In this document: in pieces, positions 36,920 through 48,713 of the stretch | Layout of the letters: every line of letters starts with the position of its first letter | Position numbering within the stretch: position 1 is the stretch's first letter | Assembly (NCBI GenBank): GCA_027186245.1 | Contig: CP114499.1 | Span: forward strand, 5,337,001-5,401,000 | Origin: Coriaria nepalensis | Taxonomy: Eukaryota; Streptophyta; Magnoliopsida; Cucurbitales; Coriariaceae | Direction of reading: 5' to 3' | DNA: 64,000 nt | Notes under the pieces: model-generated | Database searches by the model: none | Seen by the model: the letters and a program-made list of their open reading frames with translations, nothing else | Told to the model about the DNA's origin: nothing | Made by a program: the position numbers and the translations under genes

Positions 36920-37045
36920 AGAAAGGACATTGAGGACAAGACTTTACTGAAACAGCTCGGAAGTACGGAAGATATTGGTCCTGCTATGGCATTCTTGTTA
37001 TCTGATGAGGCTTCTTACATAACAGGGGAAACGCCCTCAAGGCTC
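36920..37045 (+). pseudogene. Orphan exon of a short-chain dehydrogenase/reductase (DHRS4-like)
   Basis: After a TATTTCAG acceptor, about 41 codons read RKDIEDKTLLKQLGSTEDIG, then AMAFLLSDEASYITGETPSR. This matches the C-terminal part of SDR proteins (xxRLGxxEDxAxxxxFLxSDxASYITGE). The usual LVVAGGM segment between TGET and PSRL is missing. No Rossmann glycine motif or YxxxK active-site exon was seen upstream within 3 kb, so this is a relic or a transposed exon. Confidence 0.75.
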
Positions 37046-38056
37046 TGGTTTCTTTTCATGCTTTCCTTTGTGCTATAATATCTCTTTTACTTTCCTTTTA
37101 ATGGCCATCCTTCTGTTATTTCTCCTTCATAGACTACTTAAAACCCAATATCAAGAAGATCTCAAATTATATCTTTACTCTTCTTCTCTGGTACCTAATT
37201 GCACTGTGAAGTTTAGACTATTTATTAAATTGATGTTTAAACAAACTGACATTGATAACAATGCAAGAAAGAATGCACTGAGATGAATACTTCCCAAAAG
37301 CACACAAAAAAGATACTAAAAGATTAAAAATTGCATAATACTACCATTCTACGTTCCAATATAAGAATTTATAACCGTATAGAGTCCCTTAGGGAATGAT
37401 TAACTATATACATAACAACATGGAAAGAAAAAAATACATGAACTCCTCAAGAACAGATCTTCAACCAGTCTAGAGAGACAAAGACAGTCCTCTGCATCTT
37501 CTTCTAGGCCAGCTGCTTACATACACTTGAAACCCGGAAAAGAAAAGAACATAGCAATCTCATAGTCGTGTGGAAATGAAATTATGGTCCTTCTTATAGG
37601 GGGGTATTCACTCGTTAGAAACCAAACATTCGAACAATAGGGTCATGCGTATCTAAACGGTACAACATCTGTGTCTTGATTGTCCTCACAAGTGAAGAAC
37701 ATACATAGAAAGAAGACATCTCAGCCATTGATATCCAGTGGAGAAAGGATCGGACGTGGAGCTACTATATTATCAGCATGTTGTCAAGGAGTTTGAAACT
37801 TAGTAGTAGTTCAAGGGTCAAAACAAATAGATTAGTAGTTTTTGGGGTGATTTGGCCTAATCTCTGTTTCGGACTTGCAACGAAGACTTAGCTAAAAAAC
37901 AGAGTTTAGCTCAAACAGGAAAGTCATTCGACAAGCTTGAGGTCGCCATTCTTACGGCGAGAGCAGAGTTTGAGGATAAGGTACTGCAGGAGGAGCAAGA
38001 CGCTGCAAGCACGCGTGCGCTCACGATTCCCTCTCTCTTCTCTCTAGACACTAGTA
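37046..38056. other. Intergenic, upstream of the PrfB3-like gene
   Basis: No recognised gene. The sequence is less AT-rich towards 37900-38050, which is presumably the promoter and leader of the PrfB3-like gene (a CTCTCTTCTCTCTAG pyrimidine patch precedes the start codon). Confidence 0.4.
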
Positions 38057-39757
38057 ATGGCGAAACTAGCTGCCCAACACATTTCTCTTAGCAAAGTGAA
38101 TAGAAGCAGTGGAGCTCCTTTTACCTCAAAATCACAAGCGCAATTTCGGCTCTTTCTTTTTTCCAGAATTCGTGCATCCCATTCCGTTGATGACAAGAAC
38201 GGAGTCTACAAACAACTCAGTATGTCCTTGTTTCCCCTCTCTCTCTCTCTAGCAGCAGGTTGGAACTGATTATGGAATTTTCCTCTTAGGGCTATTTTCA
38301 TTGAGAAAGATGATCGAAGATGCAGTTCTGCGAGCTGAGATGCTGGCACCAGCAGCACTGCAACTCGAAGAAGCGAGACGGATCGAGCGAGAAGAACTGG
38401 TTCGGGATTATAACTTGTGGGACGACCCTGCTAAATCTAATGAGATTCTTAACCAGTTGGCTGATAGTGCTAAAACGGTTGATGCTTTTAAAGACCTGAC
38501 ATTTAAGGTTGTTTTTCCATTTTAAAGCCTTCCTAGATTTTTCCGGATTACAATTGAAACTTGAACTTGTAATATGGTATTTAATGATTTTTTCTGGGTA
38601 ATTTTCTGCAGGCTGAAGAAGCAAAGCTGATCAAATAGCTGTCGGAAATGGACGCTATCAATTTCAGGCTGTTTAAGCAAGCATACAATGCATCTTTGGA
38701 TGTGTCCAAGTTTTTAGATAAGTACGAGACATCAAAACTTCTTAAGGGACCTTATGATGCACAAGGGCCATGTCTAATCATCGAAGCTGGATCTCAAGGC
38801 AAATACTCTCCGGTAGGTTTTTAGTTGATTTATTGAAAGACTCTTTTGGGATGATAGCCTTCACATTTTTCTCTTCCCCAAATCCAGATATGGGTGGAGA
38901 AGCTCCTTGACATGTATAGAAAATGGGCGAAAAAGCAAGATTATGAAGGAAGGATTGTTGAGAAGTATTCTTCCGAGAATGGTGGCATTCTTTCGGTTAC
39001 TCTCGAGTTTGAATTTGAATTTGCATATGGGTATCTTTCTGGAGAGAGGGGTGTTCATTACATGATAGCATATTCAAAGAATGAATCCACATTGCACGAG
39101 GTCGTTACAATTATTCCCTCCTGTCCTTACATACCATTTTCACCTGGAAATATTAGACCATGTGATCATTTTTCTGCAAATTGCAAATCAATGCAGTCCA
39201 GCTCAGCATCTGTAGATGTCATTCCACTGTTTCTGGAGTCATCATCAGATGTTCATGTTGATGATGAGGATATAATGATCTGCTTACCCTCATTAACCGG
39301 AGAAGATCGCAACAGAATACAACCTATGGTTTGCATTCAACATGTCCCCACAGGCATTACTATCCAGTCCTCAGGTACCTGTTGTAGCCCCCCCACCCAA
39401 AGAAAAAATTTTAATAAAAGAAGAAGAAGAAAAGAGAAAGAAGGATGATCTTTGTATCTGTGTGCAGGGGAAAGGAGTCAATTTGCGAACAATATGAAAG
39501 CCCTAAACCGGTTAAAGGCCAAACTTCTTGTGATTGCTTTGGAACAGGGTGTTTCAAGTGAAGGTAGCATAAAGAGAGATGATATAGTGGAAGCATGGGA
39601 CAAGGAGACTAGGAGGTATGTGTTTCACCCTTGCAAACTTGTACATGATATAAAAACTGGCATCCAATTGCCGGACTTGAATTCTATTCTCAATGGAAAT
39701 ATTGAATCTCTTATTGGAGCTAATCTTAATAGTAGACAGTCACTAGATTTTATATGA
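38057..39757 (+). CDS. PRFB3: PrfB3-like plastid release-factor derivative, with an in-frame TAG
   Basis: Relative of bacterial RF2. In Arabidopsis PrfB3 no longer acts in termination and instead stabilises the 3' end of plastid petB transcripts. Exons 38057-38219, 38290-38507, 38612-38812, 38888-39100, 39197-39374, 39468-39757; about 419 residues plus one internal stop. Family stretches: RDYNLWDDPAKSNEILNQLA, MDAINFRLFKQAYNASLDVS, FAYGYLSGERGVHYMIAYS, IQHVPTGITIQSSGERSQFA, VEAWDKETRRYVFHP, GIQLPDLNSILNGNIESLIG. The GGQ loop expected before IQHVPTG is absent, as in PrfB3. In exon 3 the reading LIK-TAG-LSEMDA (stop at 38636-38638) replaces an expected Gln. Either this allele is a pseudogene or splicing avoids the stop. 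The remaining frame is intact for over 370 codons, which suggests recent loss or retained function. Confidence 0.85.
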
Positions 39758-39970
39758 TTCCTTATTCAGTCATTCATTTCTTTTCCTACTCGTGCTGTTG
39801 TAGCTCATAGCTTATGTTACATTTTTGTTTAGAAAAGGTTATGAGAAGAAAGAACGGAAATCTTGTTGTTTAACCGCTCTGTATGTAACAGACATGATGT
39901 TTAGAAATAATGTAGATTTGATCTAAAGAATCATCATGTCTTACATCTAAATGCACTATAAAAAGAATCA

Positions 39971-42268
39971 TCATATCAACCAGCTGCTTCCTGGATCTTT
40001 CCTCACACCAATCTCTGCCATTTTCCGCCTCAAATTTCTTCCTTCTTCCCATTTTCCCTCCTCACAGTATAAATTTGATAGAAGTACATATGAAGCATGA
40101 TCATTAGGACTAATCTCTACCATCTTCATTACACATTTCTCTGCAATTTTTAAGTTCCCATAGTTTCTACAAGCACCTAATAATGTTCTCCATGCAGAAA
40201 CACTTACCTTATTCTCCAACAATCTATATGCATCGTCTAGCCTTCCTGCTCGACCATATGCATCTACCAAGCAAGAATAATGCTCTGATTCTGGTTCAAT
40301 ACCGACATCATGACTCATCATATTAAAGAAGTATAAACTCTGTTCTACAAAACCAACATGGCTACAAGCTGAAAGAACAGCCAAGAAAGAAACTTTGTTA
40401 GGAACTAAACCCATCTTCCACATCTCATTAAAAAGCTTAATTGCTTCCATTGCTTTTCCATGCCGTGCTAGTCCAGATATGATAGCATTAAAAGTTACTT
40501 CATTAGGCTCCTCTTGTTCATCAAAAGCTTTTTCAGAGTCCTCCATATTTCCGCATTTTGAATACATATCGATTATAGAACTGCCTACATAAACATCTTT
40601 GTGAAAACCCAGCTTGAAGATGAAAACATGGAATTGTTTACCTAGATTTACAGCTGCAAGTTCTGAGATTGCTGCTAGGCAAGATGGGAGGCTATAAGTT
40701 GTTAAATTAAAGCCATTAGCCAGCATTTCTTTGCTAAGCCATAAAGCTTCTGACTCAAAGCCTTTCTCTTGATAAGTTCCGATGATAGAACTCCATGAGG
40801 CTTCATCTTTGTAAATTATGTTGTTAAATGCTTTATAAGCATCATCTACTGCCCCGCATTCCGAATACATATGAATTACAGAGTTTGCAACAGGAGTTTC
40901 CTGACTAAGGCTTGATTTTATTATCACAGAATGAATCTGCATACCTGATACTAAATCCGGTCTGCTTTGGCAAGATTTTAGAACAGCCATTAGAGTGGCT
41001 GAATCAGGTTTGAGCTTTGTTTGGTATAGTTCTCTGAATAATTGGAGACAATAAGCACATGTTTCGTCTTCCATTTGTGCATAACCTAATATCATTGAAT
41101 TCCATGCAACAAGATCTCTGTTTTCTATTCTTCTAAACAACTTCTCTGCTTCATCCATTTTATTAGAATCCGCATAGAGTCTTAAAAGAGCACTAGCAAT
41201 AACACAATTCTTCGAGTACCCATTCTTAATCATTTGAGAATGGACTTGATTTCCTGTGTTCAAGTCTCGAATCTCTATGCAAGCTTTTAAGGTACCCGAT
41301 AATACATGTTCATCAGCCCTCTTTCCTTTTCTGCACAGATCTTTAAACAAAACAACACCTTCTTTTCCTCTACCGTTTCTTGTAAGACCTGAGATAATAG
41401 AGCTCCAAACAAAACTGTCTTGTCTTTCCATGGAGTCTAAAACCCTAAACCCCAAATCCATATCTCCACATTTCCCATATGAATCCACTAAAGCACTCCC
41501 TAGTATAATATCAACTTCAAGTCCAAATTTCAAAGCTAGGCAGTGAATTTGCTTCACCTCAATTAACAATCTACAAACCTTGAGCAAACTAGTAAATGTA
41601 TAATCATCCGGGCTTAACCCATCAACCTTCCACATTTCATAAAGCAGCCTCAGAACTTCATTAAAATCACCAGCTTGAGCAAACCCAGAAATCATAACAT
41701 TCCATGTGACATAATCTTTGTTTTTCAGATCTAGAAACACACAATATGCATCATGAAGATTGCTGCCGGTCTTGAAGTACATGTCCATAAGAGAACTCCC
41801 AGCAAATTCATCCCTCTCGAGTCCTAACCGAACCATCAAACCGTGAATTTGTAGGCCTAAATCTAGAAATCCAAGATAAATACAAGCTCTAATGGTGACA
41901 GCTAAAGTATACTGATTTGGTCTTACACCCGTTTTAAGCATTCCCTTTAGCAATTCTAATGCTTTCCCCCAAGATTCATTATGAACATGAGCCGTAATCA
42001 TTGTGGTCCATGTAACTACGTTTCTCTGAGGCATTTCATCGAACAGTTGGAGCGCATGGTTCAGACTACGGCTTTTTGCATATAAGCTCAAAAGAGTGTT
42101 GCTTACATGGAGTTGTGAGATGGATTGTAAAACTACAAGCTTCGCGTGAACCTGTTTCAAGTGTTTGATGGATTTGGGTTTGTAATTTGCTTCAAGTAAT
42201 AGTGAAATGGGGTCGAGAAAAGTGTGGAAAGAGCGGGAAAAGGAGACGTTGATTCGCCGGCGAAACAT
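39971..42268 (-). CDS. Pentatricopeptide repeat protein, PLS class with E domain
   Basis: Intronless, 765 residues. Proteins of this class bind organelle RNA sequence-specifically and mostly direct C-to-U editing. The N-terminus is Arg/Ser-rich (MFRRRINVSFSRSFHTF), fitting a mitochondrial presequence. P, L and S type repeats run from about residue 55 to 650, recognisable by phrases such as NTLLSLYAKSRSLNHALQLF, VVTWTTMI, VGSSIIDMYSKCGNMEDSEK and NAIISGLARHGKAMEAIKLF. An E domain follows (AWRTLLGACRNYGNLKIAEK, YVLLSNLYCEEGKWEEGRNL) and the protein ends GSSWLI, so there is no DYW deaminase domain and a partner would have to supply catalysis. Convergent with the PrfB3-like gene, stops about 210 bp apart. 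The target is unknown. Confidence 0.95.
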   Translation of the reverse strand: MFRRRINVSFSRSFHTFLDPISLLLEANYKPKSIKHLKQVHAKLVVLQSISQLHVSNTLLSLYAKSRSLNHALQLFDEMPQRNVVTWTTMITAHVHNESWGKALELLKGMLKTGVRPNQYTLAVTIRACIYLGFLDLGLQIHGLMVRLGLERDEFAGSSLMDMYFKTGSNLHDAYCVFLDLKNKDYVTWNVMISGFAQAGDFNEVLRLLYEMWKVDGLSPDDYTFTSLLKVCRLLIEVKQIHCLALKFGLEVDIILGSALVDSYGKCGDMDLGFRVLDSMERQDSFVWSSIISGLTRNGRGKEGVVLFKDLCRKGKRADEHVLSGTLKACIEIRDLNTGNQVHSQMIKNGYSKNCVIASALLRLYADSNKMDEAEKLFRRIENRDLVAWNSMILGYAQMEDETCAYCLQLFRELYQTKLKPDSATLMAVLKSCQSRPDLVSGMQIHSVIIKSSLSQETPVANSVIHMYSECGAVDDAYKAFNNIIYKDEASWSSIIGTYQEKGFESEALWLSKEMLANGFNLTTYSLPSCLAAISELAAVNLGKQFHVFIFKLGFHKDVYVGSSIIDMYSKCGNMEDSEKAFDEQEEPNEVTFNAIISGLARHGKAMEAIKLFNEMWKMGLVPNKVSFLAVLSACSHVGFVEQSLYFFNMMSHDVGIEPESEHYSCLVDAYGRAGRLDDAYRLLENKVSVSAWRTLLGACRNYGNLKIAEKCVMKMVEISPNDHASYVLLSNLYCEEGKWEEGRNLRRKMAEIGVRKDPGSSWLI

Positions 42269-42479
42269 CTTGCTGGGATGGTGGCCATTTCATGTCATCG
42301 TTTCTTTCTGATTGTGAACAGTTAGAAGTCCACTTCCACTTGGAAGTGATGCAATATAACTTCGTAAATACAAAAATTTGGTTTTAAAATCTATTGTGTT
42401 TTACATAAATTATTCGTTTCATTATAGTTTAATAAGATAAGTATGAATAAAAAAAATGTTAATTTATTACGAATAATTA

Positions 42480-43900
42480 TAACAAATGTCCATTTAAGCT
42501 CCTTCTATCTTTTTCATTTCAATCTCTTCATTTTTTACTTTTAATTCTCTCTTCTATTATAATTATTGAATGTCATTGTAACTCTCATGTCATTTAGTGT
42601 TCTAACTATAACTATTACGATCATGAGTTTATAAATACAAGTGTTTGTAAAAAAAATGAAGAATAATAAGAAATAAGAGAAATCTATATTTTCTATATTT
42701 TTCTCTAGTCCTCTCTACTTTATCCACAACATGTTATTAGTACAGTAACTCTACGACAACTTAACTTTCGTGTTCTTCTTGATCATTCAGTTTCAATGTC
42801 TAAAAGTTTGATTTGAAATTGCAGGGTAAAAAGTTTGATATGTTGAGAGCATTATTTCGTTATCATTATAAAAATGATCATATATAAATATATAGTCTTG
42901 AGTTGATATATGACCCTTAATTGGAATTCACTTCCATTCATGTTGTAATATTGAATATACAATTATTCCATTTAATTTCAAAAATTAATATTATCATTTT
43001 GGTAACTTATGCATTGATTGGAATACATTTAAGTATTATTGAATGTCTTAGTCGTTATTGATACACTACTACTCTTATCTAATATGGTTATCATAATTTA
43101 TTTTATGATACTACTTATCATATATATTAAATCTCATAAAAATTGAATTTGTGTCTCTTTTATAATGAGAATCAATTATCTGTCATGGATATTGAATGGT
43201 GAAATTTTCATATTTTGAATATGATTATGTAGTAACAAAATCAAAATCAAAATCAAAATCAAAAATCAAAAAGGGAAAAAAAAGATATTACGAAAGATAA
43301 TGAATTGATTTTGTGTCTTAATGAAAGTTTTTTGTCTAATTATTCATTTCCCTATTCCAGAAGTGAATGTGACGAATCCGAATATACGAGATTGAAACAA
43401 TTATCATAATCATGATAGTTATGATAATAATGATTCTCCAAATTATAAAAATACATAGCACCACCTGCAATGTGGAAAAATAAAAATATATTGGAGAAAG
43501 TTAAAAGTGGATATAATAAATATTTAAATGATTCAAAACATCTACCACTAACTTAATATAAGAGGTCAATTGGTAATGTATCATTTATAAGTCGTCGAAC
43601 CATCTTGTTAAGTTTTCAAACGTCATTGAAAGAAAATGAGAAATATAAAAGGTGAATATTGCCTACCAAGATGATAGTTTCAATAATAGGCTTCTTGACG
43701 TATCACATTAAGGTATGAAAATTCTTTTGAAAATCTTCAAAGAAAAAGCGATCATGTAATTGGTGATAAGATATTCATTATTATTAAAGTTCTCTCTAAT
43801 AAAACTTTTGTGTGTTTTTAATAATAACATTCAATTCAAAAATTTATTTATTATATCCTTATATGTTAATTGTAATATTTGTTTACCCTTTATTTTCCTT
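42480..43900 (+). mobile_element. Decayed copia-type LTR element fragment (LTR end and gag scraps)
   Basis: A TATAAATACAAG box at about 42630, a pyrimidine-rich stretch and CACAACATGTTATTAGTAC near 42725 resemble the LTR/leader junction (ACAACACGTTATCAGCACG) of a common plant copia lineage. Downstream, MSKSLI at 42797 and NHLVKF near 43600 recall the gag start and the segment after the zinc knuckle in that lineage. Everything between is broken by stops. An (AAAATC)n run lies at 43238-43270. Assignment rests on remembered motifs and is tentative. Confidence 0.35.
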
Positions 43901-43908
43901 ATCTTTGG

Positions 43909-45300
43909 TGATGCTCAAACACGTGGCGAAAGGTGATTATATATAAATTTGTAATGTAGAAAATCAATCGATGAAAGGCGACCGAACGTGTCGATCAACC
44001 GTCTGATCAAATCGATCGATTAAAGATTAAATTCGGCCAGCATAGAATTTTGGCCTTGTCAAATTTGGCCAAAAAGGAATCTCACTTCAAAGAATATGAG
44101 TTTTCACAAGGATTGATGAGGTGGTAAGAAACCGACCGTCGATTACTTAGACAATGATTACTCAGGTTCGATCTCGGCCATCCGGTAAAAAGACAAATCA
44201 AGTCTCCTAGTGTAGCAAGTTCGGCCAAAATGGCTTTAAAATAAGTGAAAATCACTCAATCAAAAGAACAAAATCAACTACGTATATGAGTGGTAAAAAA
44301 AGGTCAATTTTCCCCCCAAAAGTGGCAAAATGATCATTTCGGTCCCATTTTTCGACCAATGAAAAAGATTAGCCAATTTTCGGGCATAAAATAACTAATT
44401 TTCAACCAAAAAAGCGGAAGGAATTTTCCAAACTTGAAGGAGTTAGAAGTGGGACCTAATTTTCCCCCAAAAGTGTACTAAAAAATACCATTTCAATCCA
44501 ATTTTCGACCATATGAAGAGGTGGCCGAAAATTCGGCTTAACGGACATTAAATAGCTGAATTTTAGGAAGTAGTGGGATGATTTCATCCAAAGTACATGG
44601 AAAAGTGGGGGAAGTGATTGGAACAAATTGAGCCCAAATAATGACAAAATGTGGTAGCAAAACTAAGTCAAAACCACTCCTCCAAAAATAGGTGGATGTG
44701 GCCCACAAAGTGGGAACTAGTTTTCTAAAAAAAAAGGGGAGTGAGATTTTTTTTAATTTACTACAAATTTGCCTATAAATAGTAGACTTGGTAGAAGATA
44801 AAATCATCAACAATCGGTCAATAAATTCTCTCAGTCCATCTGATACTCATCATTTTCTATTTGATTTCTTCGAAAATTAATGAATGTCCTTTCCTTAGAC
44901 ACATATCTTTTATTTTCCTCCGGGAATTATGTTTTTTTATTTATTTTTCCTTAGATCTGATCTTATAAGTGTTATTAAGCCATTGAGTTCTCACATAAGT
45001 GAAGATCTTAATATGTTATTCATAGACAATATGTCACTTTCTTTCATTTTATTCTTCCAAGTTGTTTAACTTATTCTTCTCGTAAGAATAGAATTAATAT
45101 AAATTTAATTTCTCATCTTATATTTAAATATGTCATTTCAATTTATTTACTTTAACTAGTTCTCTTTATTCGTTCATCTTTTAAACTTTAATTCTATAGT
45201 CGTTCATCTTCATTAATTTGGTAGTAGCTAGTTAAATTCTCTCATCAGTAGATACGTCGAAAAGAAAGTAACATTAAGATTAGTTTTAATCCTTCGCATG
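43909..45300 (+). repeat. LTR-like repeat with TATA box and internal diverged duplication
   Basis: Begins TGATGCTCAAACACGTGG and is rich in CGATCGA and TTCGGCC words up to about 44250. Two diverged copies of a ~150-bp unit follow, starting CCCCCAAAAGTG at 44313 and 44464 and sharing TTTTCGACCA. A CTATAAATAGTAGAC TATA box lies at about 44774, with T-rich sequence downstream. This layout (U3 repeats, TATA, pyrimidine-rich R/U5) is typical of a long LTR. No partner LTR or coding domain is visible, so it may be a solo LTR; the right end is not defined. Confidence 0.35.
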
Positions 45301-45928
45301 TTTCCATAGAAGTTAGATTAATGTCTTTAGTAAGTATTAATTTTATTTTATAATATAAAAACCATTTTAACTTTCTGACATGCGTACATTCATCATTACA
45401 TCTTTTTCAAGGTAAATTCCACGAAAAGCGTATTTAAATTTTAGGAAAATTTTAAAAACATTTTAAGTTATGTATTGGCGGATTTTCCTAACGTCAACCG
45501 TCATAATAAGAATTTTTCACTATCTTAAAAACATAAAAGATATGCATTAAACCATACTCAATTTTTATCATTCAGTAATCAATAAAAATAATATTAATAA
45601 TTTGTAATACAAAAATTAATTGAAAGCTCTAGAAAAGTTAGCATATTCTTACCTAAAGAAAGTAAAAACTAACTTAAGGCTCTAAAAGAGCAAGTGTAGC
45701 GGAATATCATAATAGAATTTATTACGAGTAGTATATTTTTCTCTTCTAAGTCTTCAAAAAATGTTTATTAAATTTTAAGGATATTAGCCGTAATTGATAT
45801 CATATCAAGACGGAAAAATAAGAAGAAAGCAAAATACATATGTATTTAAACTATTGACTTAGGTACCAATTAGAAAACATGATTAAAAGATTTTAAAATG
45901 ATTTTGGAGTTTAGATGGTGTCATTGTT

Positions 45929-47660
45929 GGAAAACATGTTTAAAATTTGCAGCGGAAGCGATTGTTGGTCCTAATATATAACAAAAAACATTCGAAAACT
46001 TTTAGCGATCATTTATGTATATATAAATTACACAAAGAGTTCATACCCTAGCCTATCCAAATCGATCGTCAAAACTCATACCACGATCTTCCAAATTGAT
46101 CTTCGACACACTAGAATGTGTGTGGACATGTAGAGATGACTAGGTTTTTCTCTCTTTTTATTTTTGTAAAAAAGTCTCTATTTTCGTATTATAAAATAAT
46201 TAGAATAATATGTATTTATAGGATTCTATTATATTTTTTATTTAATATTATTTTTAATTTAAACACTTTAAATTAATTGAATTGATAATTCAATTATAAT
46301 ATTAAATGATAAAATAATCATGAGATATCTTTTAATATCTTTTATCATGTCAAATCTTTTCAAATCTAATTTTATTTTATCTATTTTAAATCATATCATT
46401 ATTTTTAATGATATATTTGATTTGGTCAAAAAATTTCAAATCCAATTTAAAATAGAATCTTATCTATTTTAAATTATATAAGATTTTATTTGAGCTTTAA
46501 ATTAGTTTCTCAAATCAATTTAAATTTGACTTACATAATTTTAATATTAAATTAATATCTTATATTAATTTAATATTATATATAATATATTTAATTCAAA
46601 ATTAAATATATTATTATTTATGAAATGAATTTTGAAATTCATCATTATATTTAAATAAATCTTTTAATTAATTAATTCTTTAATTAACTAATCAACACAT
46701 AATTATCTTATAATTATATATTTACCTCAAAAAATTATTTTTTTTGCAAATAAGTTCTTTTTTTAACTTTTGTAACTCTTACCTTATACATTGTTTTATT
46801 GAGGTGACTTAGCAATCTGAAGACCATGAACCTATAATTTCAAACTTCAATAAATTATATTATTAATTAAATTCTATAATCTAGCAAATCTTATTTATTA
46901 ATTTCAATATTATTACACTAAAAATATGGGATTGCATTCTTGTAATTATAGAACAACTTACTGAGCAAACTCTATTAGTCCATTGATATTGTCATTACAT
47001 GCAATTCAATCCTCTAATAATTGATTCATAATTAGAGTTGGTAAAAAATTATTATTTTACCCCTCTAATTATCTTTTTATCTTTAAGTACTATTAATCCA
47101 CTAGTGAATAGTCAATTTATAACTTAATTATAAATTTGAGTTCAAAACCATTCAGTTCTAGAATTAACCCTTAAGGGAACTAATATACAATCTTCTATGA
47201 AGAAGGTTTGGATTTTATATCTGTAAATCATGTTCCCAACCGCTTATCTCAATGAACCTCCAAAAAAAAAAGTCTTTAGTCTGTTTTACAACTAAACTGT
47301 GACCCGTGAACCAAAAAATTCAGTTGACATAAAAAGGAGTTAATGACTACTTCGAATTCAGATTGATTTGCATATGATCATCTATTGATATGAATAAAAT
47401 ACTTTATAGCAAACGGTAAGTTGATAAAGAATTAATTTATATAAGATTCAGTCCTATATAATCCAATTATATAAAGTATTTTTACTAAGATGTCTATCTA
47501 TATCAGTGATCTAAATATAAATCACTTGCATTCATAATACTAGTGGACCGTACTAACAACTATTAATTAAAAATTTCATACTTTAATATGTTGTAGATAA
47601 TTTAATCATTCTCTATAATTTTAATCATCTCGTATTAATACAAAATTATAATTATATAAA
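45929..47660. repeat. LTR-like noncoding repeat, copy C
   Basis: Opens TGTTGGAAAACATG and then GCAGCGGAAGC, like copy B at 8617. Further shared phrases are TTCATACC (as in copies A and B), TTTAATTCAAAATTAAAT and a TATTATTTTACCC block. Extremely AT-rich and noncoding. Probably a non-autonomous LTR element or its LTR; the right limit is arbitrary. Confidence 0.4.
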
Positions 47661-48523
47661 TAAATTTAAAATTATTTAATATTTATACATATTATTTAAT
47701 AATTATACATTTAAACAACTATATAAAAAAAATATCATTTTTGTTAATTTTATAAAAATATATTTATTATATACTTTTAAGATATCATGCATAATGGTCA
47801 CATCATCACACTTTTGATGATGGGACACCATTAGACATTTGGGAGTATATATTTTAGGACTATAATATAATGCCTCATATATTAATTTCAGCCTCATATG
47901 TAAGTTAGTAGGTCTCAAGTTTGAATCATGCGATGAGAAATACGGACACGTCTGGTTCTATTCGCTGAGAGAATAAGAATAAAAATTAGAATGAAAATGA
48001 TTTTTTTTCCCATTTAATCGGAATGAGTAGAAGAAGTTTTAAAATACATAAAAATCTAATATAAAAGAAAAAATTTCAAAAATTACCGAAGAGCAACAAT
48101 AAAATTTAAATGTTACGTAAAACAAATACGTATGAAAAATGATTAGATTGATTTCTACAATAAACAATTATTTTAGTGAGAATTTAAAGAATAATTTTTT
48201 CATTTAAGCGATGAATAAATTATTTCAATAAAAATCAAAAAACCATTTTTACTTTATAACTTAATAACAAAAAGAAATAAAATTTCATTTTATTACTAAA
48301 AAAAAATCAAAACACCAAATGTACCCTAATAAGAGATCCAAGAAAAGAAAAAAAAAAATCACTTAACTCGAAACATAATTTTAAACTAGAAAGAAATATA
48401 TTTGTGTCACACCACACAAAAGTGGACCTCACCTACCACAAGTGAATCTCTTGTGGTGTCAAACTGACCAAACTAGGGCAAAGGTTTTGGTGGAAAAAAA
48501 AAAATTAATAATAATTTTGGAAA

Positions 48524-48562
<39 letters not shown>

Positions 48563-48700
48563 AATAATAATAATTTGCCATCCTATTATTCCCACTCACT
48601 CAAAGGCATAAACAGCCAAAATAAAATGTGGAATACTCGATATGGTAAAGGGATTATAATAGCCACAACGAACGAACGCAGACAAACACATCCGAACTTG
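47661..48700. other. AT-rich intergenic with A20-(AT)9-(AAT)n microsatellite
   Basis: No gene recognised. A composite microsatellite at 48521-48573 consists of 20 A, nine AT and several AAT. It lies about 150 bp upstream of the FPGS leader exon. Confidence 0.5.
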
Positions 48701-48713
48701 AAGATTGCTGCTA

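Noticed and set aside
38636..38638. RNA editing as an explanation for the in-frame TAG
   Set aside because: Plant organelle editing is C-to-U in organelle transcripts; this is a nuclear gene and the stop would need U-to-C, so error, pseudogenisation or splicing are likelier.
43238..43270. AAAATC repeats considered as telomere-like or CRISPR-like repeats
   Set aside because: Simple hexanucleotide slippage without spacers, and not the plant telomere unit TTTAGGG.
47880..47935. tRNA-like GTTTGAATC box
   Set aside because: No matching A-box, acceptor stem or cloverleaf could be built around it.
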